Made by a program: the position numbers and the translations under genes. A DNA stretch of 8,044 bases, from positions 1 through 8,044 of the forward strand of contig PUMS01000079.1 of NCBI GenBank assembly GCA_003551485.1. Reading direction: 5' to 3'. Below, one piece after another: positions 1 through 6,228 of this stretch. The notes beneath the pieces were generated by a model. That model saw only the letters and a list, made by a program, of their open reading frames with translations, was not told where the DNA came from and searched no databases. The DNA comes from Phycisphaeraceae bacterium. GTDB taxonomy: Bacteria > Planctomycetota > Phycisphaerae > Phycisphaerales > Phycisphaeraceae. Position 1 is the stretch's first letter. Every line of letters starts with the position of its first letter.

Positions 1-1815
1 CGCGGACTCGATCTGTCGCCCGGCATTGGCCAGGTCGGCCGGGAGCCGGCCGTCGAGCCGGGTGTAGGCCGTATGCACCGCCGGTCGTGCGGGCAGTCGA
101 TCTCGCAGCGTGGCGATCACCTCGTGCCCGGCCAGCGGCGAGGCCGCCCGCCCACGCGCCACCGTCGCCAGCAGGTCATCGGCCACCTCCGGCCCGATCG
201 TCATCACCAGTTTGCCGTGGCCGATGAACAGCTTCACCGCCGGCTCGAACTCGAAGATCGGATCGTGGAGATACGCGCCGGCGAAGCCCTCGACCGCCAC
301 CTCATCGAGTTGGCCGAACGCCATTGCCGCCGCGGACACCACCGGCCGCCACGGATCGGCATCCCTCAGCGGCACGATGAACGCTTCGCGGTTGAGGTAC
401 ATCTCCTCGACGCCCACCACCTCGGCCGCATCCTCGGTGCGCCTCGGGCGTGCGGTCCAGCTCAGGTGATGGAGATCACCGCCGAGAGCGCCGAGCAGAT
501 CATCCAGCTCCGCCCCCACCAGCTCCCGCACGTGGCGCTGCATGGCCTCGAGCTGCATCACCGCTGCATCGCCGGCGGCGGCCGTGGCCAGTTGCTTGAC
601 CTTCGCCCAGGCATCGGGAACGTCCAGGCGGCTATGCGAGTAGGCCGCGACATCGTCGCCGACCCACGCCGGGAGCGGGGCCTCAGCGCCGGTGCCCTCG
701 AGCAGTGTCAGCAGCCCGCGGCGGGGCTCGGGCATGGCCACGAACAGCTTCACGTGATCGGTGGTTTGCTCAATGGCCGCGGTCAGCATCGCCGGGCCCA
801 GGCCATCCAGGCCGAGCTGGCGCACCATGGGCAGCAGGTCCGGCCCATCTGCATACTCCTCCAGCAGCGACCCGACAAGGCGCCCGGCCGCGGGCAGGTC
901 GGCGAAGACCTGCAAGGCCACGCGCCCCTGCGGCACGGCCTCGGCCATGCCCTCGACCGCGGCGATGCGCTCGGCGAAGCCGCCGGCCGCCTGCCGGTCG
1001 ATGCGCGACACCAGGTCGCTCATCATCGGTCTGAGCCGGTCGACGCCGCTGAGGGCATCGAGCGTCGCCAGGTCCACCGCCTCACCATCATCACGGCGGG
1101 CGCGGGCCTCATCCCCCACCGGCCGCGGCGTGCCCGCGATCAGCAGACGACCCTGGTGCCGCGCGACGATGAAGCCGTTACGGTTGAGCGGTTGCGGGTC
1201 GTCTCCCCTGATGCTCACATCGCGCCGGGTGAAGGTCCATTTCTGGAACTCGGCCCCATTGCGGGTGAAGTGGGTCTGCTCCAGCCGCCACCGGCCGTGC
1301 AGCGGCTGCTCAGCCACCTCCTGCCGCCCCATCGCATCGATCATCCGGTACAGCCGCCGGGCCGGTTGCTCACCGGGCTCGCACCAGGCCAGCAGGATCG
1401 GGATGGGGCGGTCGGTGTCCTCATCTTCAAGCAGCATGGCCAGGCCCATGCTCGAGCCAATCAGGTTGAACAGGTCCTCCCGCGTCAGCGGTTCGGTCAG
1501 TTCGAGCCATCCATCCAACTCAGCGAGCATGCGATCGAGCGTCGGCCCCACGGCCTGCTCGATGCGCGCGAACCGCTGGGGGTTCAGGAGCACGCGGCCG
1601 AAGGCGCGATGCTCGCGCAAATGGGCCACCCGCCCCGCCGGATCGACCACCCGCGCCGCCACCACCGCGTTGCCCGGCAGGGCATCCCAAATCGCATCTT
1701 CCCCGCCCCTCGCCCCCGTGGCCGCCCCCTGCTCCAGCAGTCCGAACCCGACCGTCACCAGCACCGCCACCGCGACCGCCGCGCCGCCCGCAACCAGCCA
1801 TCGTGTACCCAACAT
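1..1815 (-). CDS. Membrane-anchored protein of unknown function (partial, C-terminus beyond window)
   Basis: An uninterrupted minus-strand frame covers 605 codons to the left edge, with no stop, so the C-terminus is missing. Codons are strongly G/C-ending, as expected of a real gene here. The N-terminus (MLGTRWLV, then an Ala/Val/Leu-rich segment at about residues 6-26) is a single membrane span or uncleaved signal anchor, and the rest is a soluble, presumably extracytoplasmic, domain rich in Leu, Asp, Glu and Arg. Motifs such as DALPGNAVVAARV shortly after the anchor and the repeated alternation of LxxL helices and short strands recall large planctomycetal proteins of the DUF3352 type, but that assignment is only an impression. 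No catalytic motif was recognised. Start choice: the tandem ATGs at 1821 and 1815 follow AAGGGGA; the second has the better spacing (8 nt). The frame stays open upstream to about 2130, so a longer N-terminus cannot be excluded. Confidence 0.85.
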   Translation of the reverse strand, partial: MLGTRWLVAGGAAVAVAVLVTVGFGLLEQGAATGARGGEDAIWDALPGNAVVAARVVDPAGRVAHLREHRAFGRVLLNPQRFARIEQAVGPTLDRMLAELDGWLELTEPLTREDLFNLIGSSMGLAMLLEDEDTDRPIPILLAWCEPGEQPARRLYRMIDAMGRQEVAEQPLHGRWRLEQTHFTRNGAEFQKWTFTRRDVSIRGDDPQPLNRNGFIVARHQGRLLIAGTPRPVGDEARARRDDGEAVDLATLDALSGVDRLRPMMSDLVSRIDRQAAGGFAERIAAVEGMAEAVPQGRVALQVFADLPAAGRLVGSLLEEYADGPDLLPMVRQLGLDGLGPAMLTAAIEQTTDHVKLFVAMPEPRRGLLTLLEGTGAEAPLPAWVGDDVAAYSHSRLDVPDAWAKVKQLATAAAGDAAVMQLEAMQRHVRELVGAELDDLLGALGGDLHHLSWTARPRRTEDAAEVVGVEEMYLNREAFIVPLRDADPWRPVVSAAAMAFGQLDEVAVEGFAGAYLHDPIFEFEPAVKLFIGHGKLVMTIGPEVADDLLATVARGRAASPLAGHEVIATLRDRLPARPAVHTAYTRLDGRLPADLANAGRQIESA

Positions 1816-1821
1816 GATCAT

Positions 1822-1828
1822 GTTCCCC
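1822..1828 (-). promoter_or_regulatory. Ribosome binding site for the left-edge membrane protein
   Basis: The minus strand reads AAGGGGA just before ATG-ATC-ATG. The spacing is too short for the first ATG (1821) and about right for the second (1815), which decides the start in favour of 1815. Confidence 0.45.
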
Positions 1829-1845
1829 TTGGTTGAACATCCCCC

Positions 1846-1866
1846 CTGCCCGCCCCCGACGGGCAG
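1846..1866. other. Perfect 7-bp inverted repeat (hairpin) in the leader of the left-edge gene
   Basis: CTGCCCG (1846-1852) and CGGGCAG (1860-1866) are perfect inverted copies with a 7-nt loop. On the minus strand the hairpin would sit about 30 nt before the start codon and just ahead of the G-rich ribosome binding site. There is no T-run on either side, so it does not look like an intrinsic terminator; a structured leader is more likely. It could also be chance in such GC-rich sequence. Confidence 0.4.
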
Positions 1867-2350
1867 GCTGATACCCCATCCTTCCCCTCCACTGCCCGGA
1901 TGTCCACCCGAATGCCCCCGCAGGCACCGGGCACAGGGAAAGCGATGCCCCTCGCGGCCTGGGCCGCTCCCCGGCGATGGCAACGGGCCCACCGGGCGCG
2001 ACGGTATCTCACCGCCCTGAAGATCCGGCCCCTCCAGGAGCACGCTGACAAACGCCGCAACGTCGCGCTCGGAATCAACCCCCATATCCAGCCGCTGAAG
2101 CAGCACGCCCAGCCGCGGGGCGATGCGCGCTCACCGGCGGCCTGCAACCTCCAACTCTCATTCTCTTGCGCTTGATCGGGACGAACCGTGCGTCTGTTGC
2201 AACGGCCGCACCGCGTTGCCTGGCGTCGCGGGCAAGCCAGTGCCGGGCGAACAGCCCCGCAGCCGCCCCGGCATCCCCGTCGGCGAGGATGCTGCAATGC
2301 ACCAGCCCGCGCGGCGATGCGCGGTGGCCGGGGCCCCCGCCCTGCTTTCT
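1867..2350 (-). other. Intergenic region with two coding-like minus-strand stretches in different frames
   Basis: No complete gene is convincing here. On the minus strand a frame beginning at GTG 2302 gives a coding-like stretch (HCSILADGDAGAAAGLF, then ARHWLARDARQRGAAVATD) with G/C-ending codons to about 2160. A second frame, open from 2130 and continuous with the left-edge gene, gives LGVLLQRLDMGVDSERDVAA and FVSVLLEGPDLQGG to about 1987, after which codon use degenerates into Gly/Pro-rich sequence with rare codons (GGA, CCA, TGT). The two stretches are offset by one base, so a single frameshift would join them. This could be a decayed gene, an N-terminal domain lost to a frameshift, or a coincidence of base composition. 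No homologue is recognised. Confidence 0.25.
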
Positions 2351-2374
2351 CGGGTCCGGCCGATCGGCTACGAT
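2346..2374 (+). promoter_or_regulatory. Weak candidate promoter for the uronate-isomerase-like gene
   Basis: A TACGAT hexamer (2369-2374, four of six matches to the -10 consensus) lies 17 nt downstream of TTTCTC (2346-2351), which is a poor -35 match. It would give a leader of roughly 25 nt that still contains the ribosome binding site. The support is weak. Confidence 0.2.
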
Positions 2375-2392
2375 GGGCCATTCCGCATCCGA

Positions 2393-2398
2393 AGGAGG
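2393..2398 (+). promoter_or_regulatory. Ribosome binding site AGGAGG
   Basis: A perfect AGGAGG lies 8 nt before ATG 2407. It fixes the start of the downstream gene and shows that the upstream in-frame open codons (back to 2188) are not part of the protein. Confidence 0.85.
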
Positions 2399-2406
2399 TT
2401 CTTTTC

Positions 2407-3720
2407 ATGATCTCAACGCCGTTTCTTGCCGACCGCGCCAGCATCAGCCGCTGTGTGAGCGATGCCCTCACGGCACAGCCGATCACCGATATTCACACCC
2501 ACTGCTACACGCCGAAGTTCGGCGCCACCCGCTACCCCGGCGCCAAGCGCGGCGGGCTGCTGCTTTGGGGCATCGATGAACTGGTGACCTACCACTACCT
2601 CATCGCCGAGGTCTTCCGCATCGTGCCGGCGATGAAGGGGGGCCTGAGCTACGAGGCCTTCTGGAAGATGGGCCGCCAGGAGCAGGCCGACCACATCTGG
2701 AAGCACCTGTTCGTCGAACGCACCCCCATCAGCGAGGCCTGCCGCGGCGTGCTGACCACGCTCAGCCGCCTCGGCCTCGACCCCAACGAGAAGTCACTCG
2801 AACCCTACCGCCGCTGGTTCGCCCAGCAGGACCCGGACACCTACATCGACCGCGTCATGGAACTGGCCGGCGTCGACCAGATCACGATGACCAACCCCGT
2901 CTTCGACGATGAAGAGCGCGCCATGTGGGAGAAGGACCCGGCCGTGGGCGATGACCCGCGGTTCCGCGCTGTGCTGCGCATCGACCCGCTGCTTCGCGAC
3001 TGGCCGGCCGCGGCGGGGAAGCTGGCCGAGTGGGGCTACGAAACGCGGCCGGATTTCTCCGGCAAGACCGTCGACGAGGTCAAACGCTTCCTTGGCCACT
3101 GGCTCGACCGCCAGAAGGCGGTCTACGTGGCCATGAGCCTGCCGCCGCAGTTCCGCTATCCCGACCCGGACAACCCCGACGGCGACCGGTTCATCCGCGA
3201 CATCCTCATGCCCATCTGCGCGGAGCGCGGCCTGCCCTGGGCGATGATGATCGGCTCGCGGCTGGGCGTGAACCCGGCCCTGCGCGATGCCGGCGACATG
3301 GTGGGCAAGGCCGACGTGGGCGCGGTGGTCAACCTCTGCCGCGATTTCCCGGACAACAAGTTCCTGGTGACCATGCTCTCTCGCGAGAACCAGCACGAGC
3401 TGTGCGTGGCGGCGCGCAAGTTCGGCAACCTGATGGTCTTCGGCTGCTGGTGGTTCCTGAACAACCCCGTGCTGATCGAGGAGATGACGCGGATGCGTCT
3501 CGAGCTTCTGGGCACCAGCTTCATCCCCCAGCACTCCGACGCCCGCATCCTCGACCAGCTCATCTACAAGTGGGACCACAGCCGCCGCATCATCGCCAGG
3601 GTCCTGACCGACAAGTACGCCGACCTCGCCGAATCCGGCTTCCACATCACCGCCGACGCCGTCCGCCAGGACGTCGCCCGCCTGATGCACCGCAATTTTC
3701 ATGATTTCCTGAAGCTATAG
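2407..3720 (+). CDS. Uronate isomerase-like protein (amidohydrolase fold, UxaC/COG1904-type)
   Basis: The product is a 437-residue protein. Uronate isomerases of this fold interconvert glucuronate or galacturonate with the corresponding ketouronate in the cytoplasm, the first step of hexuronate breakdown. Seen in the sequence: an N-terminal metal motif DIHTH (His30 and His32); a TIM-barrel-length body; a C-terminal block with GCWWFLNNP (about 346-354), which corresponds to the conserved Trp-Trp-Phe region of the family; and HSDAR (376-380), which aligns with the TDSR catalytic Asp/Arg segment, followed by a helix with the typical spacing to HSRRIIARVL. It is somewhat shorter than the usual 450-480 residues and the HxH context (IHTHCYTP) differs from the classical HCHL, so it is a divergent subfamily and substrate specificity is uncertain. 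It stands alone, with no other hexuronate genes adjacent. The strong AGGAGG fixes the start at 2407. Another amidohydrolase activity is possible. Confidence 0.8.
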   Translation: MISTPFLADRASISRCVSDALTAQPITDIHTHCYTPKFGATRYPGAKRGGLLLWGIDELVTYHYLIAEVFRIVPAMKGGLSYEAFWKMGRQEQADHIWKHLFVERTPISEACRGVLTTLSRLGLDPNEKSLEPYRRWFAQQDPDTYIDRVMELAGVDQITMTNPVFDDEERAMWEKDPAVGDDPRFRAVLRIDPLLRDWPAAAGKLAEWGYETRPDFSGKTVDEVKRFLGHWLDRQKAVYVAMSLPPQFRYPDPDNPDGDRFIRDILMPICAERGLPWAMMIGSRLGVNPALRDAGDMVGKADVGAVVNLCRDFPDNKFLVTMLSRENQHELCVAARKFGNLMVFGCWWFLNNPVLIEEMTRMRLELLGTSFIPQHSDARILDQLIYKWDHSRRIIARVLTDKYADLAESGFHITADAVRQDVARLMHRNFHDFLKL

Positions 3721-3893
3721 AGGCCCTCACCAACGGCGGCGCAAAGGCTGAGCGTGTGTTTGCGAAGTTCTGGAAGAATGTCCCACACGAAGGCGCGGTG
3801 CCCGACACTTTGGCTGCTCAGCGCCATTTCAACTGCGTCTGTTCCACCTGCCGGACTGTGGGCGGATACTCCAGAGTCGTGATCTACAGTTGA
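3705..3893 (+). pseudogene. Possible gene remnant after the isomerase
   Basis: A frame other than that of the isomerase is open from 3705 to the TGA at 3891-3893. It reads like protein: GGAKAERVFAKFWKNVPHEG, then AVPDTLAAQRHFNCVCSTCR, ending VVIYS. It contains a CxCxxC cluster. There is no ATG and no ribosome binding site; the only likely start would be GTG 3756, giving about 45 residues. Codon third positions are less G/C-biased than in neighbouring genes. It may be the 3' end of a gene whose front has been lost, a short unrecognised ORF, or chance. No family is recognised. Confidence 0.25.
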
Positions 3894-4152
3894 AGCAGAT
3901 GAACACTGATGAGAAGGAGTTGCAGATGCACGCGATCGAGGGTCGTTGCGTGTCCTCCTGCCTGCAACAGGCCGTCACCGCCACTACGACCACCACCCGC
4001 CCCCCGCCCTCCTGGCCGTCGGGCTGGGGATGGTTGCCATCCTCTGCGTCCCTCCGCTTCCTCTGCGGTAGATGTCTTTTCCCGGCAGGATGGGCGCGGC
4101 CCGTGTGTGAAGGTGTGTTTCAACGGCAGAGGGGCGCAGAGGAGAGTACCTC
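3894..4152. other. Non-coding spacer
   Basis: Between the possible remnant and the methyltransferase leader no credible gene is seen: candidate frames have erratic composition (a Thr-rich then Pro/Trp-rich stretch) and no ribosome binding site. The left part carries AACACTGATGAGAAGGAG, which resembles dispersed intergenic sequence seen in many environmental genomes. The right part contains the CCTCTGCG/CGCAGAGG motifs described separately. Confidence 0.5.
4041..4142. repeat. Dispersed CCTCTGCG / CGCAGAGG motif repeats in inverted orientation
   Basis: CCTCTGCG occurs at 4041-4048 and CCTCTGCGG at 4060-4068. The complementary forms GGCAGAGG (4125-4132) and CGCAGAGG (4135-4142) follow about 60 nt later, so the two blocks could pair as a long-range stem. 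Purine-rich units of the kind GCAGAGG-n-GCAGAGG are familiar as intergenic repeats in many uncultivated bacterial genomes. Here I can only document the local copies; a multi-copy family in this genome is inferred. Confidence 0.5.
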
Positions 4153-4215
4153 ATGAAATGGCGCGTGAACGGGAAGACGAAGCGCACGCTGAGGCAACAT
4201 CATGGCCCGTTATGA
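4153..4215 (+). CDS. Possible 20-residue leader peptide overlapping the methyltransferase start
   Basis: ATG 4153 is preceded by GGAG (4141-4144) at 8 nt spacing and encodes MKWRVNGKTKRTLRQHHGPL, a basic 20-residue peptide that ends at TGA 4213-4215, 14 bases inside the methyltransferase gene. Overlap of this kind can couple translation of the two. The peptide has no recognised family. Its G-rich upstream sequence is part of the repeat block, so the apparent ribosome binding site may be fortuitous. Confidence 0.25.
   Translation: MKWRVNGKTKRTLRQHHGPL
4191..4194 (+). promoter_or_regulatory. Ribosome binding site GAGG
   Basis: GAGG lies 7 nt before ATG 4202 and supports that start for the methyltransferase. 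Confidence 0.5.
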
Positions 4216-4984
4216 GCCGTTCGACTGGTACGAGACGCCGCTGTATTACGACATTGTCTTCGAGGAAGGCACGCAGCAGGAGGCGGACTTTCTCGAAGGG
4301 GTCTGGCGGCGGTACGTGCGCAGCAGGGGGCAGCGGGTGCTCGAGCCGGCATGTGGCAGTGGGCGGCTGCTGGTCGAGCTCGCACGCCGCGGGTTCGACG
4401 TGGCCGGCTTCGACCTCAGCGAGGCGATGATCGGGTTCGCAGAGCGCCGGTTCGAGCGGGCGGGTCAGCGCGGCGGGCTTCGCGTCGGGCGGATGGAGGA
4501 CTTTCAATACCCTCACCACTTCGACCTGGCCTTCTGCCTGGTCAGCACCTTCAAGTACCTGTTGACCGCCGAGGCCGCCGATGCCCACCTTCGCTGCATG
4601 GCCGAAGCGCTCAAGCCCGGCGGGGTCTACGCCCTGGGCCTGCACCTGAGCGACTACGGGGACCGCCGCACCAGCCGCGAGCGGTGGGTGGGCCGGCGCG
4701 ATGGCATCGAGGTGGTGTGCAACATCCAGGGCTGGCCCGCCGACCGCCACAGCCGGCGCGAACGCGTCCGCTCCCGGCTGGTGGTCACCACCGAGGCGGG
4801 GGTTCGCCGCTACGAAACCCAGTGGCAGTTCCGCACCTACGACCTGGGCGAGCTGTGCGCCCTGCTCGAGGCCCACCCGGCTTTCGAACTGGCGGCCAAC
4901 TACAACTTCCTCTACCGCATCGAGCAGCCCCTGCCCCTGGATGGGGAATACCTGGACAACCTGCTGATCCTCCGCCGCCGCTGA
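4202..4984 (+). CDS. Class I SAM-dependent methyltransferase
   Basis: The product is a 260-residue soluble protein, the normal size for a free-standing class I methyltransferase transferring a methyl group from S-adenosylmethionine to an unidentified acceptor. Seen in order: a helical lead-in with an aromatic patch (FDWYETPLYYD, about 7-17); SAM-binding motif I VLEPACGSGR (46-55); the acidic residue ending strand 2 in AGFDLSEAM (68-76), which normally binds the ribose; MED (98-100), the usual adenine-side acidic position; FDLAFCLVSTFKYL (107-120), the strand 4 region; and LKPGGVYALGLHL (137-149), the post-motif III strand. The C-terminal part (YETQWQFRTYDLGELCALLE) matches the lid and final strands common in the Methyltransf_25-like families. 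Nothing defines the substrate. The gene stands alone, with repeats on both sides. Confidence 0.88.
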   Translation: MARYEPFDWYETPLYYDIVFEEGTQQEADFLEGVWRRYVRSRGQRVLEPACGSGRLLVELARRGFDVAGFDLSEAMIGFAERRFERAGQRGGLRVGRMEDFQYPHHFDLAFCLVSTFKYLLTAEAADAHLRCMAEALKPGGVYALGLHLSDYGDRRTSRERWVGRRDGIEVVCNIQGWPADRHSRRERVRSRLVVTTEAGVRRYETQWQFRTYDLGELCALLEAHPAFELAANYNFLYRIEQPLPLDGEYLDNLLILRRR

Positions 4985-4988
4985 GGCG

Positions 4989-5025
4989 AAAAAAGGGGGG
5001 GGCGTCGTTGCTCGACCGCTTTTTT
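4989..5025 (+). terminator. Possible intrinsic terminator after the methyltransferase
   Basis: Five bases after the stop codon, A6 (4989-4994) can pair with T6 (5020-5025). Between them is a small inner stem, GTCG (5004-5007) with CGAC (5013-5016). The result is an A-tract/hairpin/T-tract layout pointing along the plus strand, but the G8 run leaves a large internal loop, so the structure is imperfect. Confidence 0.35.
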
Positions 5026-5127
5026 CCCTTATCTGCCCCAAAGGGCCGGCAAAGCAATGGAGGCATCCCCCGCAAGCCGTGGTGGCCCTGGCAAGCAGCA
5101 GCGCGGGCCGTGTTCGCACCGGGGAGT
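5026..5127. other. Spacer without recognised gene
   Basis: This is part of the roughly 300-base spacer between the convergent methyltransferase and TIM-barrel genes. No gene, promoter or RNA is recognised in this part. Open frames here overlap the palindromic repeats to the right or antisense codons to the left. Confidence 0.4.
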
Positions 5128-5187
5128 GGTGGGTTTAGCGCGGAGCGCTGTTGAAGCCGTCGCTCGCAAAGCCTCGCTCTACCCACC
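5128..5187. repeat. Palindromic repeat unit, copy 1 (GGTGGGT...ACCCACC)
   Basis: GGTGGGT (5128-5134) and ACCCACC (5181-5187) are perfect inverted ends of a unit whose right half (5161-5187) is a 27-base exact direct repeat of 5227-5253. The interior also has GAGCG/CGCTC-like complementarity. Elements with a GGTGGGTT...ACCCACC(CTAC) frame are widespread intergenic palindromes in unrelated bacteria, of REP or small non-autonomous element type. This copy has a longer interior than copy 2. Confidence 0.7.
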
Positions 5188-5217
5188 TCGCTCGCCTTGA
5201 CGCCCCGCTCAAGCTCT

Positions 5218-5257
5218 GGTGGGTTTCGCTCGCAAAGCCTCGCTCTACCCACCCTAC
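5218..5257. repeat. Palindromic repeat unit, copy 2 (GGTGGGT...ACCCACCCTAC)
   Basis: GGTGGGT (5218-5224) pairs with ACCCACC (5247-5253) to close a hairpin of about 36 nt with a GC-rich interior, followed by CTAC, the common tail of this repeat type. It shares the upstream TGGTGGGTTT (5127-5136 and 5217-5226) and the 27-base right half with copy 1. It lies just beyond the stop of the minus-strand TIM-barrel gene, a typical location for such palindromes, and could act as a 3' stabiliser or weak terminator. Confidence 0.75.
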
Positions 5258-5287
5258 AAGGAAGAGGCGAGCAAGGGCCGGCGCTGG

Positions 5288-6178
5288 TCATTGCGTGGCG
5301 GCGGGGGCCAGGGTGCGGTCGACCAGGGCGTCGGTCTGCTGGATCAGTTCGGTGAAGGCTTCGGGAGCGTAGTCGGGGCCGTAGGCGAATGGCGGGGTTT
5401 CGATGCAGGCGATGCCCGAGTAGCCGATGCGGGCCATGCACTGAAAGACCGGGGCCCACTCCACCCGGCCGCGCCCGGGCGCCAGGTGCGAGTCGCGGTC
5501 GCCGGCGTTGTCGGCCAGGTGGAACGCGGCCAGCTTCGGCTCCATGGCCCCGAGCATCCGCGGGGCCCGGCCGTGGCAGGACAGCAGGGCATGGCCGGTG
5601 TCCAGGCAGAAGCCGAGGCTGGGATGATCGAAGGCCGCGGCCAAGCGCTCAAAGTGCTCCGGCTCCGAACCGAACCGGCCGCCTTCCGGGCCCGGCGTCA
5701 TGTTCTCAAGCGCCAGGATCAGCCCCAGGGAGGCCGCCTCCGGCAGCAGCACCGAGAGACTGCGGTCCAGCGCCCGCATGAAGTTGTCGATGCCGTCGAC
5801 CTCCACGGGCGCCCGGTTGATGGCCGGGTGCTCGATGACGACCTTGACGCCCAGTGCCGCCGCGCGGCCCATCCATTGCCGGGCGGTGTCGACCCCCTGA
5901 CGGCGGTTGTACTCGGAGAAGCTGGAGATGTCATCGGCCGGACCGCGGTAGGGCAGGTGGAAGCTATGGATTGCCAGCCCCTCATCGCGGTAGTCGCGGC
6001 CGATCCGTTCGAGGCCCTGCTCGCCGTCTTCGCTGAAGAACTCGCGGTGCCCTTCGATCCCGGCCATGCCCGCCTGCCGGCAGGTCTTGCGGATCACCTC
6101 GTGCATCCGCTGGGGATGGAACTGCCGTGCCCAGACGGCTACAGATTTGGTCGCCCACTGCCATGTTCGCATGTTCAT
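5288..6178 (-). CDS. Sugar phosphate isomerase/epimerase-type TIM barrel (xylose isomerase-like family)
   Basis: The product is a 296-residue cytoplasmic enzyme of the xylose-isomerase-like TIM barrel family (PF01261; relatives include inosose dehydratases, tagatose/hydroxypyruvate epimerases and endonuclease IV). The predicted divalent metal site is intact: Glu158 in LALENM, Asp193 with His196 in GFCLDTGHAL, His220 with Asp223 in HLADN, His231, and Glu260 in CIETPP. HSFHLPY (71-77) matches the usual second-strand His motif. The glycine-rich GRGRVEW after His231 is the typical active-site loop. The length is normal for the family. Substrate cannot be named. The start ATG 6178 has no Shine-Dalgarno sequence, but a promoter ends six bases upstream, so the message may be leaderless; ATG 6172 is an alternative. 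It lies downstream of a same-strand gene, with a 99-base gap containing a hairpin. Confidence 0.85.
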   Translation of the reverse strand: MNMRTWQWATKSVAVWARQFHPQRMHEVIRKTCRQAGMAGIEGHREFFSEDGEQGLERIGRDYRDEGLAIHSFHLPYRGPADDISSFSEYNRRQGVDTARQWMGRAAALGVKVVIEHPAINRAPVEVDGIDNFMRALDRSLSVLLPEAASLGLILALENMTPGPEGGRFGSEPEHFERLAAAFDHPSLGFCLDTGHALLSCHGRAPRMLGAMEPKLAAFHLADNAGDRDSHLAPGRGRVEWAPVFQCMARIGYSGIACIETPPFAYGPDYAPEAFTELIQQTDALVDRTLAPAATQ

Positions 6179-6184
6179 CGCCGC

Positions 6185-6213
6185 AGTGTCGCGGGCGGCA
6201 GCGATGGGGTCAA
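6185..6213 (-). promoter_or_regulatory. Candidate promoter of the TIM-barrel gene, leaderless arrangement
   Basis: On the minus strand TTGACC (6213-6208, five of six to the -35 consensus) is followed by a 17-nt spacer and GACACT (6190-6185, three of six to the -10 consensus). The -10 ends six bases before ATG 6178, so transcription would start at or next to the A of the start codon. The absence of a Shine-Dalgarno sequence agrees with this. The -10 match is weak. Confidence 0.35.
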
Positions 6214-6228
6214 GCCGGGCAGGAGCCG

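Noticed and set aside
73..1836. 587-codon open frame on the plus strand
   Set aside because: Antisense to the left-edge gene, which has the proper third-position bias. The plus-strand product is His/Arg/Pro-rich and lacks a ribosome binding site; long antisense frames are expected at this GC content.
2188..2406. N-terminal extension of the uronate-isomerase-like gene
   Set aside because: Arg/Pro-rich, no ribosome binding site, and the perfect AGGAGG before 2407 marks the true start.
1818..2486. 222-codon minus-strand frame across the divergent spacer
   Set aside because: Trp/Arg/Cys-rich composition, overlaps the isomerase start and its ribosome binding site, and is in a different frame from the two coding-like stretches.
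2794..3702. 302-codon minus-strand frame within the isomerase gene
   Set aside because: Mirror of a well-supported gene; Val/His/Asp/Gly-rich antisense translation with no ribosome binding site.
4151..5119. 322-codon minus-strand frame over the methyltransferase
   Set aside because: Antisense to a gene with clear methyltransferase motifs; its front lies in the repeat-bearing spacer.
5128..5257. CRISPR-like array
   Set aside because: Only two units, palindromic, with unequal interiors and no cas genes nearby.
5151..5372. Small plus-strand frame with an internal repeated peptide (SLAKPRSTH twice)
   Set aside because: The peptide repeat is simply the 27-base DNA repeat of the palindromic units read in frame.
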